A stretch of 64,000 nucleotides of DNA from Stagonosporopsis chrysanthemi (GCA_022560025.1 JAFISE010000039.1:124001-188000), one strand, 5' to 3'; shown: positions 12,258-23,042, counted from the first letter of the stretch. Numbers and translations: made by a program. The notes: generated by a model not told the origin, from the letters alone.

Positions 12258-12299
12258 TCGTTTCAGAAGCCTCAAGAAACGGGGTACCGAACAGGCCCT
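12258..12299 (-). repeat. Right inverted-repeat arm
   Basis: Reverse complement of the arm at 11707-11748, with 20 identical outer nucleotides and transition-only differences inside. Confidence 0.7.
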
Positions 12300-12378
12300 C
12301 AGCCATCATGGCAACAGTGTGGACCAGAAACGGGGCACCAAACAGGCCCTTAGCCATCATGGCGACAGTGTGGAAAGG
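12277..12378. repeat. Two-copy 51-nt tandem repeat
   Basis: Units 12277-12327 and 12328-12378 align without gaps. The first four differences are all transitions; the last few bases diverge. Each unit starts with the terminal sequence of the inverted-repeat arm, so the element end has been duplicated here. Confidence 0.75.
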
Positions 12379-13967
12379 GGTCGACCGTGACCGACCGGAC
12401 GACCCGCGGACGACTCGGCCGAAACAACAAGCACGTGCTCGCCACTTCAAAACACTCTTTCAAGTTTGATAGTCTGCACGAGAGTCATGGAGCGTTCGTA
12501 GATCCGCCTTCGGCGCATGGTGTTGTTAGGAGAGATAAGTCAGGGTTCTGGTCTGTAGAAGGATCTGCGCTAAGTATGGGAGATGCGCTTCACGGTCTTG
12601 CCGAGATCATTGGCGGGGTACCAGGATCGCTGTGAGAAACGATTCTTGCTTTTGATTATTCCAGTTAATTAATGCGGTTCAGCGACAGCGGCTCACTTGT
12701 TCCTGCGTGAAATGCCTAAAGCCTCGACGGCGGTTAGATCATGGCCAATTTCTTTAGACTGTCCAACCAGAGATCCTCAGTCGTCTCCACCATGAAAGTC
12801 GGGAACGTTTGGTGACAAAAAACTTTTGATAGCTCACTCGCTTATTTTAGTGTCCCAAGTTCCTTGCGCAGAGCAGAAGAGTGACAGGCTCAGCGACGAC
12901 CTCCCTGCCGTGCTCGTGACAGGTGCATTGAAACAGCCAAACAAACTTTGATTGCGACAAGACAAGCCGATGACGACAGTCGATGGCAGTTGACAATTCC
13001 ATGAGGCTTCTCCATTGCCCGCGCCGTTCATCTGCAACAAACATTATTAGCCTCGGGTTTCGAGCATGGAGTGCGCTGTAATCGCCGAGAGTATGATCTG
13101 CACACGCTGTGGTGAGATCTGGATGGGTGTTGATGGACCAGCAGACAATATTGCTCTAGAAGAAACAAAAAATCATGATTTCCAAAGGGCATTTCACATT
13201 TAGATGAATTTTGACAACGACTCGTGTAGCCGGAGAGCCTTTGCGCCAGTCTTTTCCTTGCTCAAAGATGTTTGTGCATCCGTGTTCGAAACAAGATGCC
13301 GCAGCAAGTGCTGAGCATGATGCTGAGGGCAATGTGTTGCCCTATAGGAAGCCCGGCTACAAGCCTATTCCAGACGTCGCGCATATCTCACAATGGAAAA
13401 TAATTCCTGTATTGAGAAATCTGTTCGAGTACAGGTCAGAGCAGCATCCTTGCGATCATTACTCGTTTGTTCAACGGTTGTCCCGCTCCATCAGTAAGGC
13501 TTGAATGACTCGTACTAAGTTTGCGGAGTCAGAAATCCGTCAAGTCCCCGATTTTCCGCGTACAGCCACGTTATGGACTACTTCGGCCGAGTACGGCCAC
13601 CAGATCTGTGGAATGTGGCGTATGCTGAGAGGGCAGACGATTCCTTCTACACGCATCTGATGGAATGGCAGCCAGAAGTGGTTGGTTATACGAGGTCTCG
13701 TTTCCATGTTAGGTGACGACATTCAAGGGCTCGAAAATCTCGTCTCCGAGGAGGAGCTCATCACGAACTTCTTTCGCCTTATCACTAGGGGTGGTGACTG
13801 TCCTCGGAACGGGGTGCTGTAGCGGAAGTCCACGATAGGTCAATATGGTCGCAGGGCAATCCTTGACACGATGATGGCAGTCGTCTGTCTCGCCCCTGAG
13901 GGGACCCACCGCAAGAAGCCTAGATCTACGATGGATTTGACACCCTTGCCCTGGCTCGTCCAGTAGT

Positions 13968-15262
13968 TCATCGATTTGTGAGTCCAATGGAGATGACAAG
14001 TCTGCGGACACAAAGGACTGCAACACTGCTGATGATTTGCATGGCGTGTTTCTTTGCAAGTGCAGCCAGAGCCGAGAGGTAATACTTGGAGCCAGGTGAT
14101 TTGCGTCGAACCCGCTTACACACTCACGGCTCAGTTCATGGACTGGGTTCCGCAGAATAGACGAGGGCGTCGTGACAGCTGACAATATCTTTTCGAAAGA
14201 TGGTGAGCTCGTTCCCTTGGTCGCAGCTGCGTGACAAAGTGATCTGGATATGATAGGTATCAAGCTTACTCTCTGCGACAGCGACTAACGCAAGATTAGC
14301 CATGTCAACCGCGTAAATATGTAGTCTCTTCCCTACCGACAGGTGACCAGGCTTCCACAAGATGGGCGCAACATCTGCCAGACCGAATTCGAACGTATTT
14401 GCTTTGAGTTTTACCCCAGGCAAGATCCTATTATTGATGCGACCGAGGACTGATATTCGCAACGCCCCATCGATTAGCGTCTCCAAGTCTGGATTGTTAA
14501 GGTCCATCTGCAGATTTGGCGATACGGTTTCGACGTCTGGCAAAGCCGATGTACGCGCTCTTTTGAGGGTTGCTGGCGACGTAAATGTTGGCTCATCAGA
14601 GACCTCTGGCTCAGGGTCCCTGATATCTCCATCGAGTTTTGGTTGCAACAAATTACCATTGCTTGTTGATATCTTCAATCTCTTGCCGGTTGCAGCCTTC
14701 GTTCGCTCGGGCAGCTCAAAGATATCCGCACAGAGAAGCACCGAATCAAGAGACAGCAAAGACAGTACCTCGGGTGGTCGCACATGGGCGCCAGAAGTGC
14801 TTGATAGAATGCGGTGACTTTGTTTCTCCATTGGTGCAGCGCTCTCGTTCGCGTATGTGACGGCGATCCGCAGTTTTCCTGGTGATTGTACAACGTCCTG
14901 AAGCAATGAAGGTTGCAGGCTCAGCTGCTTCCATACCTGAATATTCCGTCAGCAGATCGGTCCACAGAAGCTGTGCAGGCACTTACTGGTGCACCAAGAA
15001 TGGCTTTAGAAAGTTGTCGAAGTTGCCCGTCAGCAACAGGCTGGTGTCCAAAGGTGATTTCCAGGTCAACATATAGACCGTTACCTCTACCAACCCACAC
15101 CTTACCGGATGACAAGATTTCGAGCAGAGAAGCTGCATTATGCTGCTCGAGATCAGCGTATTGCTGCTGCGGTGAGATCGTGATCAAAGTTCTGAGCCAG
15201 AGCTCAAGATTGGCGGCTGGAGTGGAGAGGACTGCTCGTCCAAGCTCAATCGATCTGCGCAT
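13968..15262 (-). CDS. Unrecognised protein, multi-exon
   Basis: I do not recognise this family. Exon 1 (15262-14987) starts at ATG and reads well as coding (LELWLRTLITISPQQQYADL). A canonical GTAAGT...CAG intron leads to exon 2 (14936-14270, beginning VWKQLSLQPSLLQDVVQSPG), which contains a basic, Ser/Pro-rich middle segment (TGKRLKIS, TLKRARTSALPDVE) and a more ordered stretch (ISVLGRINNRILPGVKL). A 43-nt intron (14269-14227) joins exon 3. The 3' end is uncertain: reading through without the second intron stops at 14136, whereas splicing 14119-14085 gives a C-terminus stopping at 13968 (about 388 aa), but that last intron would be only 35 nt. It shares a 189-nt divergent promoter with the thioesterase gene. 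Function cannot be stated. Confidence 0.5.
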
Positions 15263-15451
15263 TCTTTAAAGCCATCGAAGTAGACGCTAGCGGCTGTGAA
15301 GCATGAACGTTTGATGACTGAGGCGTCGATGGGAGAAGGTACGCTGTTCGTTGTACGAGGCTGCCCCACACCCGTGCGCTAAAATGACAGGGGCAAGCTC
15401 AGGCGCCGTTCCCCTTAGCAGCAGGAGCTTAAGAACAGATAACTACACACC
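15263..15451. promoter_or_regulatory. Shared divergent promoter region
   Basis: 189 nt separate the start codons of the unknown minus-strand gene and the plus-strand thioesterase gene, so it must carry the core promoters of both. No specific element was recognised. Confidence 0.5.
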
Positions 15452-17162
15452 ATGAGCCTTTCAACGAAGGCGGCGCTGCAGCGCACAAACCAGATTCTAC
15501 GAAGCTATTACGCTCAGTCGCATGCGATCTCAACCCAACTGACGCGACGGGGCTTCAGCTGTAGCTCCCCAAGGCAGACCGATGGTGTCTTTCGGGAGCT
15601 CACGTCTATGCGGGTTCGGACGCCATGGGTCGAAGCGCTTCGTAAACAGCAACAAGAGGGTCACCAACCTGGGAAACCGTCTGGGAAGTCGGAGATGCCA
15701 AAAGATCGCGACATGACCCCTAAGCGGTCATGGTAGGTTCAGGATATGTATTTGGATGACTGCGCAGCTGAATCTACTTCCAGCGAAACCTCTGTTTTGT
15801 TGAACTTGGCGGAAGACCCATGGCTATTAGACACGTACCTCAACAGTTCGGGGCACATACGTCTCGGGACCATTTTCATGGATCTTGATGCGCTCTCTGG
15901 CGTCATTGCGTAAGCTGTTGCTACCGCATGAGATTGACAATGTCCCTAAGATTGTTGAAGGTACAAACACACCGGCGAAAATGTCGTGACCGTCACCGCG
16001 GGCTGCGAAAGAATTAGCATTAACCACCCGCTGGACGAAATTTGTAACCTTCAAATGTCTGGTAAAGTTACGTTCGCTACAGGTCGGAGCAGCTTAGAAA
16101 TCACGATGCAGGTTGCAAAGGCTCCCAAAGAGGGCGAGAAGGTCAAAGACACAGACGTTTTGATCAACTGCATTTTCACGATGGTGTCTTTGGACCCCGG
16201 AACTAAGAAGTACAGAAACAATTCAAAACCGAATAACCCCAGCTGATGAGATTGTAGGCCAGTCAACGTACCCGGTTTGATCGTGGAGACCGAAGACGAG
16301 AAGAGACTTTATGCCCTGGGAGAACGTAACTCACAAATTCGAAAGGAAAGGCGCAATACATCGCTGATTAAGCATACGCCAAATGACCTCGAAAGTGATC
16401 TTATCCACGCGTTCTGGCAGAAGCAGCTTCAGTACCATGGTCAGTCATTCTTCGACCGAGATTGCACCATGTTAACCCTTCGTGTTTACAGACCCTCACG
16501 ATGAGATGCGCAAGCCTGATAACCTCCATTTCATGGACTCAACACGTCTCCAGACTGCCACCATCATGCAACCGCAATATCGCAACCGACACCACTTCAT
16601 GATCTTTGGAGGTTTCCTGTTAAAACAGTGAGATGATTACCAGAGTACCTCAGGACAATTTCCCGCTGACATCTCAGGACCTTTGAACTAGCCTTCACTA
16701 CCGCCGCGGCCTTCGCACACGCTCGGCCCACCTTTGTGTCTCTTGATCCTTCGACGTTTTTAAACCCAGTGCCGGTTGGCAGCATACTGTACATGACCGC
16801 ACATGTGGTTTACACGGACCCTCCACTCATCGGAGCCCCTGAAGAGCATTTTGAAGAAAATGGCGAATACACAAGGGTACAGATTCGGGTGGATACCAAG
16901 GTAAGAGATGTAGAACATGGGCGCTCGAAGCCAACAGGCCAATTCAACTACACTTTCAACGGTCAGTCTCATGCCATTTGGTAGCTGATAACACCTGCTG
17001 ATAGTCACAACAGTGCCCAAGAACATCAGAGTGATGCCGAGGACTTATCAGGAGTTTATGTACTACCTTGAGGCCCGCAGACGAGCTGAGCAAGTCAGGC
17101 GCACATTGGACGAAGGCATGAGCGTCAGCCCGGAGCGAGCGGCCGAGTCTCTCACTGAATGA
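15452..17162 (+). CDS. Mitochondrial acyl-CoA thioesterase (ACOT9-like, double hot-dog)
   Basis: Hydrolyses acyl-CoA to free acid and CoA. Seven exons: 15452-15732, 15784-15909, 15961-16209, 16258-16439, 16492-16627, 16678-16961, 17005-17162, giving 471 aa. The N-terminus is rich in Arg, Ser and Gln with few acidic residues, consistent with a mitochondrial presequence. First hot-dog domain: EDPWLLDTYLNSSGHIRLG, DLDALSGVIAYKH, SGKVTFATGRSSLEI. Second: KPDNLHFMDSTRLQTA, MQPQYRNRHHFMIFGGFL, FAHARPTFVSLD, then IRVMPRTYQEFMYYLEARRR near the end. All six introns are GT-AG and restore the frame. Unspliced, the locus shows many in-frame stops and could be mistaken for a pseudogene. Assignment to the ACOT9/brown-fat-inducible thioesterase group is from family knowledge; substrate chain length cannot be inferred. 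Confidence 0.92.
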
Positions 17163-17392
17163 TTGCTGTTTCACTAAACTCATGTTGACTAGATGTAAAG
17201 CCTGCTGCAATTGATTGGCATGAGTTTGTATCACAACTTCGATACAGACTTATGCAGATGCTGCAAACTTGTGAAAGAGCTCAAAAAGATATTGCCCTAC
17301 GTTGAAACAGAACAAAAAATGACGAGCACGCTTTACATGCCAATGCGAGAAGTCGGAATTCCGTATCCCGCAATCGCTTCTAAACGCAAATG

Positions 17393-17450
17393 CCAGATAA
17401 CAAACAAATCCCTGTATGCTGCCATCGAATACGCCAGTTCATGCAAAGGA
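17393..17450 (+). repeat. Duplicated coding-like fragment, copy A
   Basis: Resembles 18867-18929. In a 37-nt ungapped core 29 positions match and seven of eight differences are transitions. Both copies translate to related peptides (LYAAIEYASSCK here). Confidence 0.5.
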
Positions 17451-18316
17451 ACTTGTTCTGTTGGCTTCAGACAGGAGCTATGTAACCATGAGTCCCGATG
17501 ATGAAGCAATGCCCGAGACTCAAAGCCCGCTACCTATATATTCGCTTACCTTCGATTTGCTCAACAAAGCCTTAATCCTAGACAATCAAAATGGCGAACC
17601 TTCGGACACCTGGTCAACACCAGGTCTAGTGTCACATAAGTCCCTCTTATCTACCGATGCCAGCCTGGTAGACGTCATCCGCGATATTCACATCTACGGT
17701 AAATATTTATTGCCAGCAGATAAGCAAGTGAGCGCTCTCATTGAACGTTCGCATCGTGGAGGACACTCTTGATCAAGCTCCACAATACCGGCATTCGAGC
17801 CAGACAGAACATCATGGCCATCGACTTAGTCTGATATGGATTTCATGTGATCAAAACTGTCGCCAAGATTCAGGCTGAATTTGTGCGTCCCAAGCCTAGT
17901 AAAATGCCTGCAGGTTACTTAACGGACGTTCCACACCTGATCAACCCTGTTGGAGACACGAAGCAGCCTCTTGTGGTCCTGTCATCGTATTCTACCACGC
18001 CAACAGCGCAGCCGGACTTTGCTACCGTCAACGACTGGGCAAACGAAGATGTGTTTGATGTTCACGCAAAGCTGGCAAGAGCTAAGGGTGGGGTCTTGCA
18101 CGTTGATGCGTGGCCGCAACGAATCGACGAGTCAGTCTCCGTCAAGAGTCATGGCAAAAGTTCTTTGCGCATACCCCATTACCACATTAGCTACTCGAAA
18201 CCTGGGAAGAGTATGTGTTTAAACAGGATGCCAATAACTGCCTCTACGGAAGACTAGATCGCAGAACATTTGCTCCCAAGCAGTTTGCTGCAGATAGCAG
18301 CCTGCGACGACTCTGA
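17416..18316 (+). pseudogene. Probable pseudogene of an unidentified fungal gene
   Basis: Three long coding-like segments follow each other in three different frames with no good introns between them. Segment 1 (17416-17755) includes PLPIYSLTFDLLNKALIL and DIHIYGKYLLPADKQVSALI. Segment 2 continues in another frame (LLIKLHNTGIRARQNIMAI), meets an in-frame TGA at 17832-17834, then reads on as YGFHVIKTVAKIQAEFVRP through GGVLHVDAWPQRI and SLRIPHYH. Segment 3, shifted again near 18190, reads TWEEYVFKQDANNCLYGRLD and stops at 18314-18316. This pattern suggests one ancestral reading frame broken by at least two frameshifts and one nonsense change. I do not recognise the family. An alternative is a real gene with non-canonical introns (for example GTCTGA...CAG around 17829-17873). 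Confidence 0.5.
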
Positions 18317-18629
18317 ATTCCCACACATCTTCCAGAGAGTTTTCTGCTTGCTCGCACGTTCAGTACAACCAAAGTCCTACAAATCTACAGGTATACCTTC
18401 CGTAAGTGCCTAACCGACTACGCCAGCTGTCTTGCCTACGGTTCTCGTTCGTTATAACCCCTATATCTCTAGCTACTTCGCAAGTAGGCTGTGTGGCATA
18501 ATCATGTCGCGTAGTAAACTCGTATCGCCCCCAAAGACTACTATAAAAAAGGTTTTGAGGCACTTCGCCCATGCAGGTATGTTTCTATGTCATTAAAACT
18601 GCAAACAATGCTCTCCATGCTAAAAGTCA

Positions 18630-18833
18630 CTAAACATGGTCGCCTTGGTCGTTGTTGTCGCGGTCACAATTTTCGTCAGGAAACGGGTAGCCGGCGTGAG
18701 TTTGTAGTATGTAGGCTTTCGAGGGTTTGGATCGGACAGCTGTATGCTTGACGTGGGCAGCAAAAACTTCGAAAGTGTGATAGTGCGGGCAAGACTTGCA
18801 TCTTTGTCTTTGTGCAGCTTCATACACTGACAA
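18630..18833 (-). other. Small open frame, unassigned
   Basis: A 67-codon minus-strand frame with a Cys/His cluster (CKSCPHYH) and a hydrophilic end. It begins with TTG rather than ATG and has no recognised domain. Possibly an exon or remnant of a decayed gene. Confidence 0.2.
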
Positions 18834-18866
18834 ACTGCAGTTGTAGCGCGAAACGTATGTAAGTCC

Positions 18867-18929
18867 CCAGATTACATAACAAAAAACGCCTGTACGCCAC
18901 CATCGAATTCACCAATCCATACAAAATAA
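18867..18929 (+). repeat. Duplicated coding-like fragment, copy B
   Basis: Partner of 17393-17450. It reads LYATIEFTNPYK and stays open to a TGA near 19023. The spread of transitions between copies fits old duplication followed by point-mutation decay. Confidence 0.5.
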
Positions 18930-19229
18930 CGACGAAGGGGCGTCCGGGCCTCCACAGTGGAGGTCGTTCCGTCTGGGCGGGCAAGGCGGTGAACGACTGC
19001 GTAACCCTAGGTTTTCAGCAGTGAGGCTAACATTCCGCCGCAACTCAGACGCGCTTCATCCGAGGAGAGCTGCTCACTAATGTGCACAGGTCAGCTAAGT
19101 GCTCATGAACAGTTCTTCGCGTCATCTTTCTGTCACCGTGGGACAGCTTCACGCCGCAACTTACCAGGTTCCAACGCTGCCTAGCTGCTGGGCTGCTCTC
19201 AAGATAACATCATTCCAAATTGCCACCCT

Positions 19230-19454
19230 TCACCACTCGTCGAGCTGCAGTTCAAGATTCACGTCCTCAGAGCATTCGTTACAGTAGTAATTGGAGAAGC
19301 CACCGCATTTGACCGTAGGACTTTTGCACATGTCGATGCTCCACGCGTCGTAGGAATAACCGGAGAGCAAGCGTGAGGCACAAATCTCAATCGAGTTGGC
19401 CCATATGTAGTAATCATGGTTGCAGTAATACCAGGAGTATGTGTAAGAGCACAT
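19230..19454 (-). CDS. Small cysteine-rich hypothetical protein
   Basis: ATG-initiated frame of 74 codons with seven cysteines and a high aromatic content (YSWYYCNHDYYIWANSIEIC, then CGGFSNYYCNECSEDV). Composition is unlike the random frames around it, which is the main support. There is no signal peptide at this start, so a secreted effector would need an upstream exon. No homologous family is recalled. It lies in decayed, gene-poor DNA. Confidence 0.35.
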   Translation of the reverse strand: MCSYTYSWYYCNHDYYIWANSIEICASRLLSGYSYDAWSIDMCKSPTVKCGGFSNYYCNECSEDVNLELQLDEW

Positions 19455-20818
19455 CTTAACGGTTTCGAGATGAATTGGTCACGGATATCGAAGATGAAGC
19501 GTGGAGAGGTGGCCAACTATTTATTCGTTAGCTGACCGCTTGTTCTCTCACATGCATGCAGTAATGTATGAGCTAGTGCGCTAAGCTATACGCTTCATAC
19601 ACTGTGATGAGTCCAGAACCTGCAAGGCCAGTAAGGATTTCGAGAATACATGAAGCAGATGGCCACGAGCAGGGGGGCTTACGATTCAACGTAGGTCGTC
19701 ACAGGTATTGTAATTCGTCTAAGAGGGGTACGGGTGGCTTTGTGAGGGAAGAAAGACCAATGTGTATGCGTCAGGCGGTCCAGCTGGGTAATATATATCT
19801 CTATTGACCCCTTTGACTCACGCAGCCTTGTTCTTCCGGGGTTGACCATGCCTTCTGAGGGTTGACTTTAGCTACCCCGAGGAAGTACCGTTATCGACCC
19901 CGGATTAGTTGCTTCAGACGCTGATAAGACATGAGGCATCAACAGCTGGGTCCTACCCCCATGTTGCGGTGAGCCGTTCATCCGGATCCTCACCGGCGCC
20001 TAATCGCCCACCCCCCCCCCGCATCAACGATCTCATGTGCACCAACACAGTCAAGCCTGTGAACCAAGTCCATGTGCCATACAGCATTCTCAATGGGTCC
20101 AAAGACAAAGGCTGTGCATTGTGATGTTCTTTCAGGCATAGCAAGACCCTGCATGACTTAGCGCAATTCATATGCAGGGTCCAATCCTAGCGGTTCACTG
20201 AAGTGAAAGAGTTGCAGAAGCCAGTCTTCCGACTGCCTGACTTTGGCAACTCCGCACGCGCTATAGACAAGCACTTCCTTGAGAGTTCTTCTCTCAGCGA
20301 TTCTCTGTTGATGATGTGCATGCAGTCCGACAAGCACATCATCCGCACTCAGCCGAGGCATCGATAAGGATGGTCCAACTCCGGCATTCAACGCAATGCC
20401 CGGCGCCGACTGCCCACCGAAGTCGGCCACAAGGACTCAGCGATCGCGCACACGGTGAGGTATGGAGGCCGATAGAACCGGGCAACTCACTCCGCAATGC
20501 CGAAAGCTTTCAACGGCCATTGCACGAATTTCCTAGTTTGGGTAGGTTGACACAGAGGCTCGGGCATGTATGGCGGAGGCTCGGTGTGTGGGGAGCCCGA
20601 CAGTTGGCGGAAGCCCATCGGCATACTTGTTTGATGTCGCCGTGGGTGGTACATAGGAAGACATAGGCGTCCCTGAGCCTCGCATCGAACAGATCGTGCT
20701 GCATCTGAGTACGCAGGCCAAGGGAACTATGTGCGGCGCATCGAGAAAATGATTCTAATTCAGTCTTCCTGTGCAGCGGAACTGCACCCAATTTCGCATT
20801 CCCACGAATTTTGCGTTC

Positions 20819-22250
20819 TTATGCTAAGAGGGGCTCGCGAGTCTCTTCGTCTGCTGCGGCAGTCTCATCGTCCTTTGTGTTGCGGACGAGTGCTAGCATA
20901 GCAACTGCTATTACGAAGAGCGCACCAGCAACCAGATATGGGAGGCCAAGCCATGTTTCACCCCTCTGCTTCAGCCCAGCTGTGTACAACCATGCGTAGA
21001 TGGGCCCACTAACAGAACCACCAATAGCGCGGAGCATGGTGATTGCAGAGTACATCGTGCTGATTTCATCAGTGCGGACCATCTCTGTCGCCATGGATCT
21101 GGTCAACGAATCTTGCCCAGAGCCCAGAGCCAGAATGACAATACCGGTTATTGCAATGCCCACTACATGTGCGACACCTAAGCAAAGTGTACCGATGGCG
21201 AGTACAACGAGACTCCACTGGGCGACAATTTTGTCCTTTGTGAATGTGCTTGCCTTTCTGAATGTGGCAGGTAGTTTCGATGTGAGTGCTGGCAGCAAGA
21301 AGGCGAGTGCCAGGAACTCAACACCCATCTCCAGGGAGCAGAGGAAGCTTGCCTTTGTGATAAAATATTAGTCTGGGGAGGTCTGTCAATAGGACGCTAC
21401 TTACATCTGCAAAGCTCCAACCGAACCGCTTCGACACGTAGATCGCCAGCATCAGAGGCACAGAGTCGAAGCCTAGTTGGCAGATGAACACCAGCAGCAA
21501 CATCCCCAGGATTTGCTTGTTACCTATAAGTAACGAAGCTATGTTCTTCAATGCTTCGAGCGAAGATTTCACACTCCAGTCCTTACTTGTGTTTTGATCG
21601 CCAGACTTGCTCACATCTGCAACAGTGGTTCTTGGAATCAACGCCGCTGATATGACCCCAAAAACCAAACTTGCCAGCCCGACAGCCCATGGCAGAAACT
21701 CACTTGACTTCATCAAAACCCCGCTGGCAGCATAGCCCAAAATACTGGCGCCGACTCCCGCAGCTCTCGCGCGAAAGAACATCCTCGTTCTCTCCTCCGG
21801 ACTAACAACATCCGCGATGATGACATGCAACAAGGTGACCACGACTGTGAAACCCCCACCAATACAGCTGAACACAAAATGCAACCAGATCAACCGGATA
21901 GGGAATACCCCCGGGAACCAGCAGACAAGGAACGGCCATCCGTCCTCCAAGAATATGCCAAAAACCGCGATGGCCAAGATGAAGGAGTGTCCGTAACAAT
22001 CTGCAAGTGCTGCAAATGGAATTGCCAAAATACTAGGGATGATGATCGAGAGGCGCTCAATACCCCCTAACAGCGCGAGTTCCTCTTGCACAGGCGCAAT
22101 CTTGCAATCGTGCGGGCCCGGAGATCCATAGTGTTGTTGGCAGACGATGGATTCGTAAATTGCGATGCGGGGTGCAGGCTGCAGGGTTTCACCGAAGAGG
22201 AAAAGGAACGATGTCAGGTACACCAGACTTATGGTGTTTTTCGTCGTCAT
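20819..22250 (-). CDS. Major facilitator superfamily transporter
   Basis: Two exons (22250-21405 and 21352-20819) give 459 aa with about 12 hydrophobic segments. The intron is GT-AG, 52 nt, and joins FAD to ASFLCSLEMGVEFLALAF. The N-terminal half includes ETLQPAPRIAIYESI, common in a group of fungal MFS proteins of unknown substrate. The loop 2-3 signature is degenerate: LADCYGHSF where the usual pattern is D-R/K-x-G-R-R/K. Both lost arginines could arise by single C-to-T or G-to-A changes. The protein ends in an acidic tail, EETREPLLA, which resembles a dileucine sorting signal. The start is the ATG at 22250, giving only a six-residue tail before the first helix, so an upstream exon is possible. 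Substrate cannot be inferred. Confidence 0.82.
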
Positions 22251-23042
22251 CTTTGTCGGCCAAGACCCTGAGATTGGTGATGGTTTTGGTGAGGACTATC
22301 GAAAAATCTGATAAGTAGCCGCCGGCTTTGCGAGGATCGAATGGGGCTAGCTTCGCGCTGATCACTTGGAGAGTGTTCTCCACCAACGCTCGCTCTCGTC
22401 AATGCCTCATTTTCATCCCCTCCGATATATTAGAGTTGATTCTGGATTGATCCTGTGAAGCGAACATAATGTATGATAGGAGGTTTAGTAGATCAACACG
22501 GACATTATGTCCCTGACCAACGGGTAGCTGCAACATGCTCCTCATTAAATATGGAGCCTGTTGCAAAAGACTTGCGAAAGGAAGCGACAATAACCAATAC
22601 TCAGTGAGCGAGGCCTTGCCGCTCACGTATTACTTTTACTACCTGCAGCAAGCGTATTAGGTCAGTTTAGTAGACATCTCTGAGGCCAGAGTGTGACTTA
22701 ACCGCCTCACCCCCTTTCCATCTTGCCGTTTTCAACTTATTCATGGGAAGATGAGGACATGACTTCATCTTAGAACTGCGGTGGCGACTCACTTTCAATA
22801 GTTTATTTCCGAAAAGCTTTCGCCGGCGTTGCTATGTACTTCGGCGCATGCTGCTCATAATTACTTACATTACCACGGGTCTGTGTCGCTGCATCAGCTC
22901 GCAACCATTGGGTCTTTCATGACTTAGGGTATAACGCGTCTTGATCACCTTACGAATGGGCTCCCATTGAGGCAGCGGTCCCGCTACTGGGGCATCGAAC
23001 TAGTACATAGGCTTACTTTTTATGCATTCGTCTTTCACACTT
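22251..23042. other. Intergenic: MFS promoter and EFM6 3' side
   Basis: About 0.8 kb without a supported gene. Confidence 0.6.

Larger units (their letters stand above)
11707..12299. mobile_element. Candidate degenerate inverted-repeat (MITE-like) element
   Basis: The interval is bounded by inverted repeats. The outer 20 nt of each arm are identical (AGGGCCTGTTCGGTACCCCG at 11707-11726 and its complement at 12280-12299). The inner 22 nt (11727-11748 against 12258-12279) differ at six positions, all C/T or G/A transitions. The interior of about 500 nt has no transposase frame, so this would be a non-autonomous element. I did not find a clean target-site duplication, and the right arm is embedded in a tandem repeat, so the true ends are uncertain. 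The transition-only decay fits repeat-induced point mutation. Confidence 0.5.
10534..13967. other. Gene-poor stretch with transposon-like relics
   Basis: About 3.4 kb with no intact gene. It contains a G21 tract (10682-10702), a pair of 42-nt inverted repeats (11707-11748, 12258-12299), a short tandem repeat, and small coding-like fragments on the plus strand around 13211-13504 and 13573-13716. I cannot assign those fragments to a family. The interior of the inverted-repeat interval is relatively AT-rich. Confidence 0.6.
17163..20818. other. Decayed gene-poor stretch
   Basis: About 3.7 kb lacking intact recognisable genes. It holds the pseudogene-like stretch at 17416-18316, a duplicated coding-like fragment (17393-17450 and 18867-18929), two small minus-strand frames (18630-18833 and 19230-19454) and a C10 run at 20011-20020. 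Frames at 20158-20430 and 20510-20791 on the minus strand look unassignable. Confidence 0.55.

Noticed and set aside
13211..13716. Two plus-strand coding-like pieces (13211-13504 and 13573-13716)
   Set aside because: They cannot be joined by a good intron that keeps both frames, and I recognise no family; kept only as part of the gene-poor region.
15452..17162. Thioesterase locus as a pseudogene
   Set aside because: Genomic translation shows many stops, but six canonical introns restore one complete frame of 471 codons with all conserved blocks.
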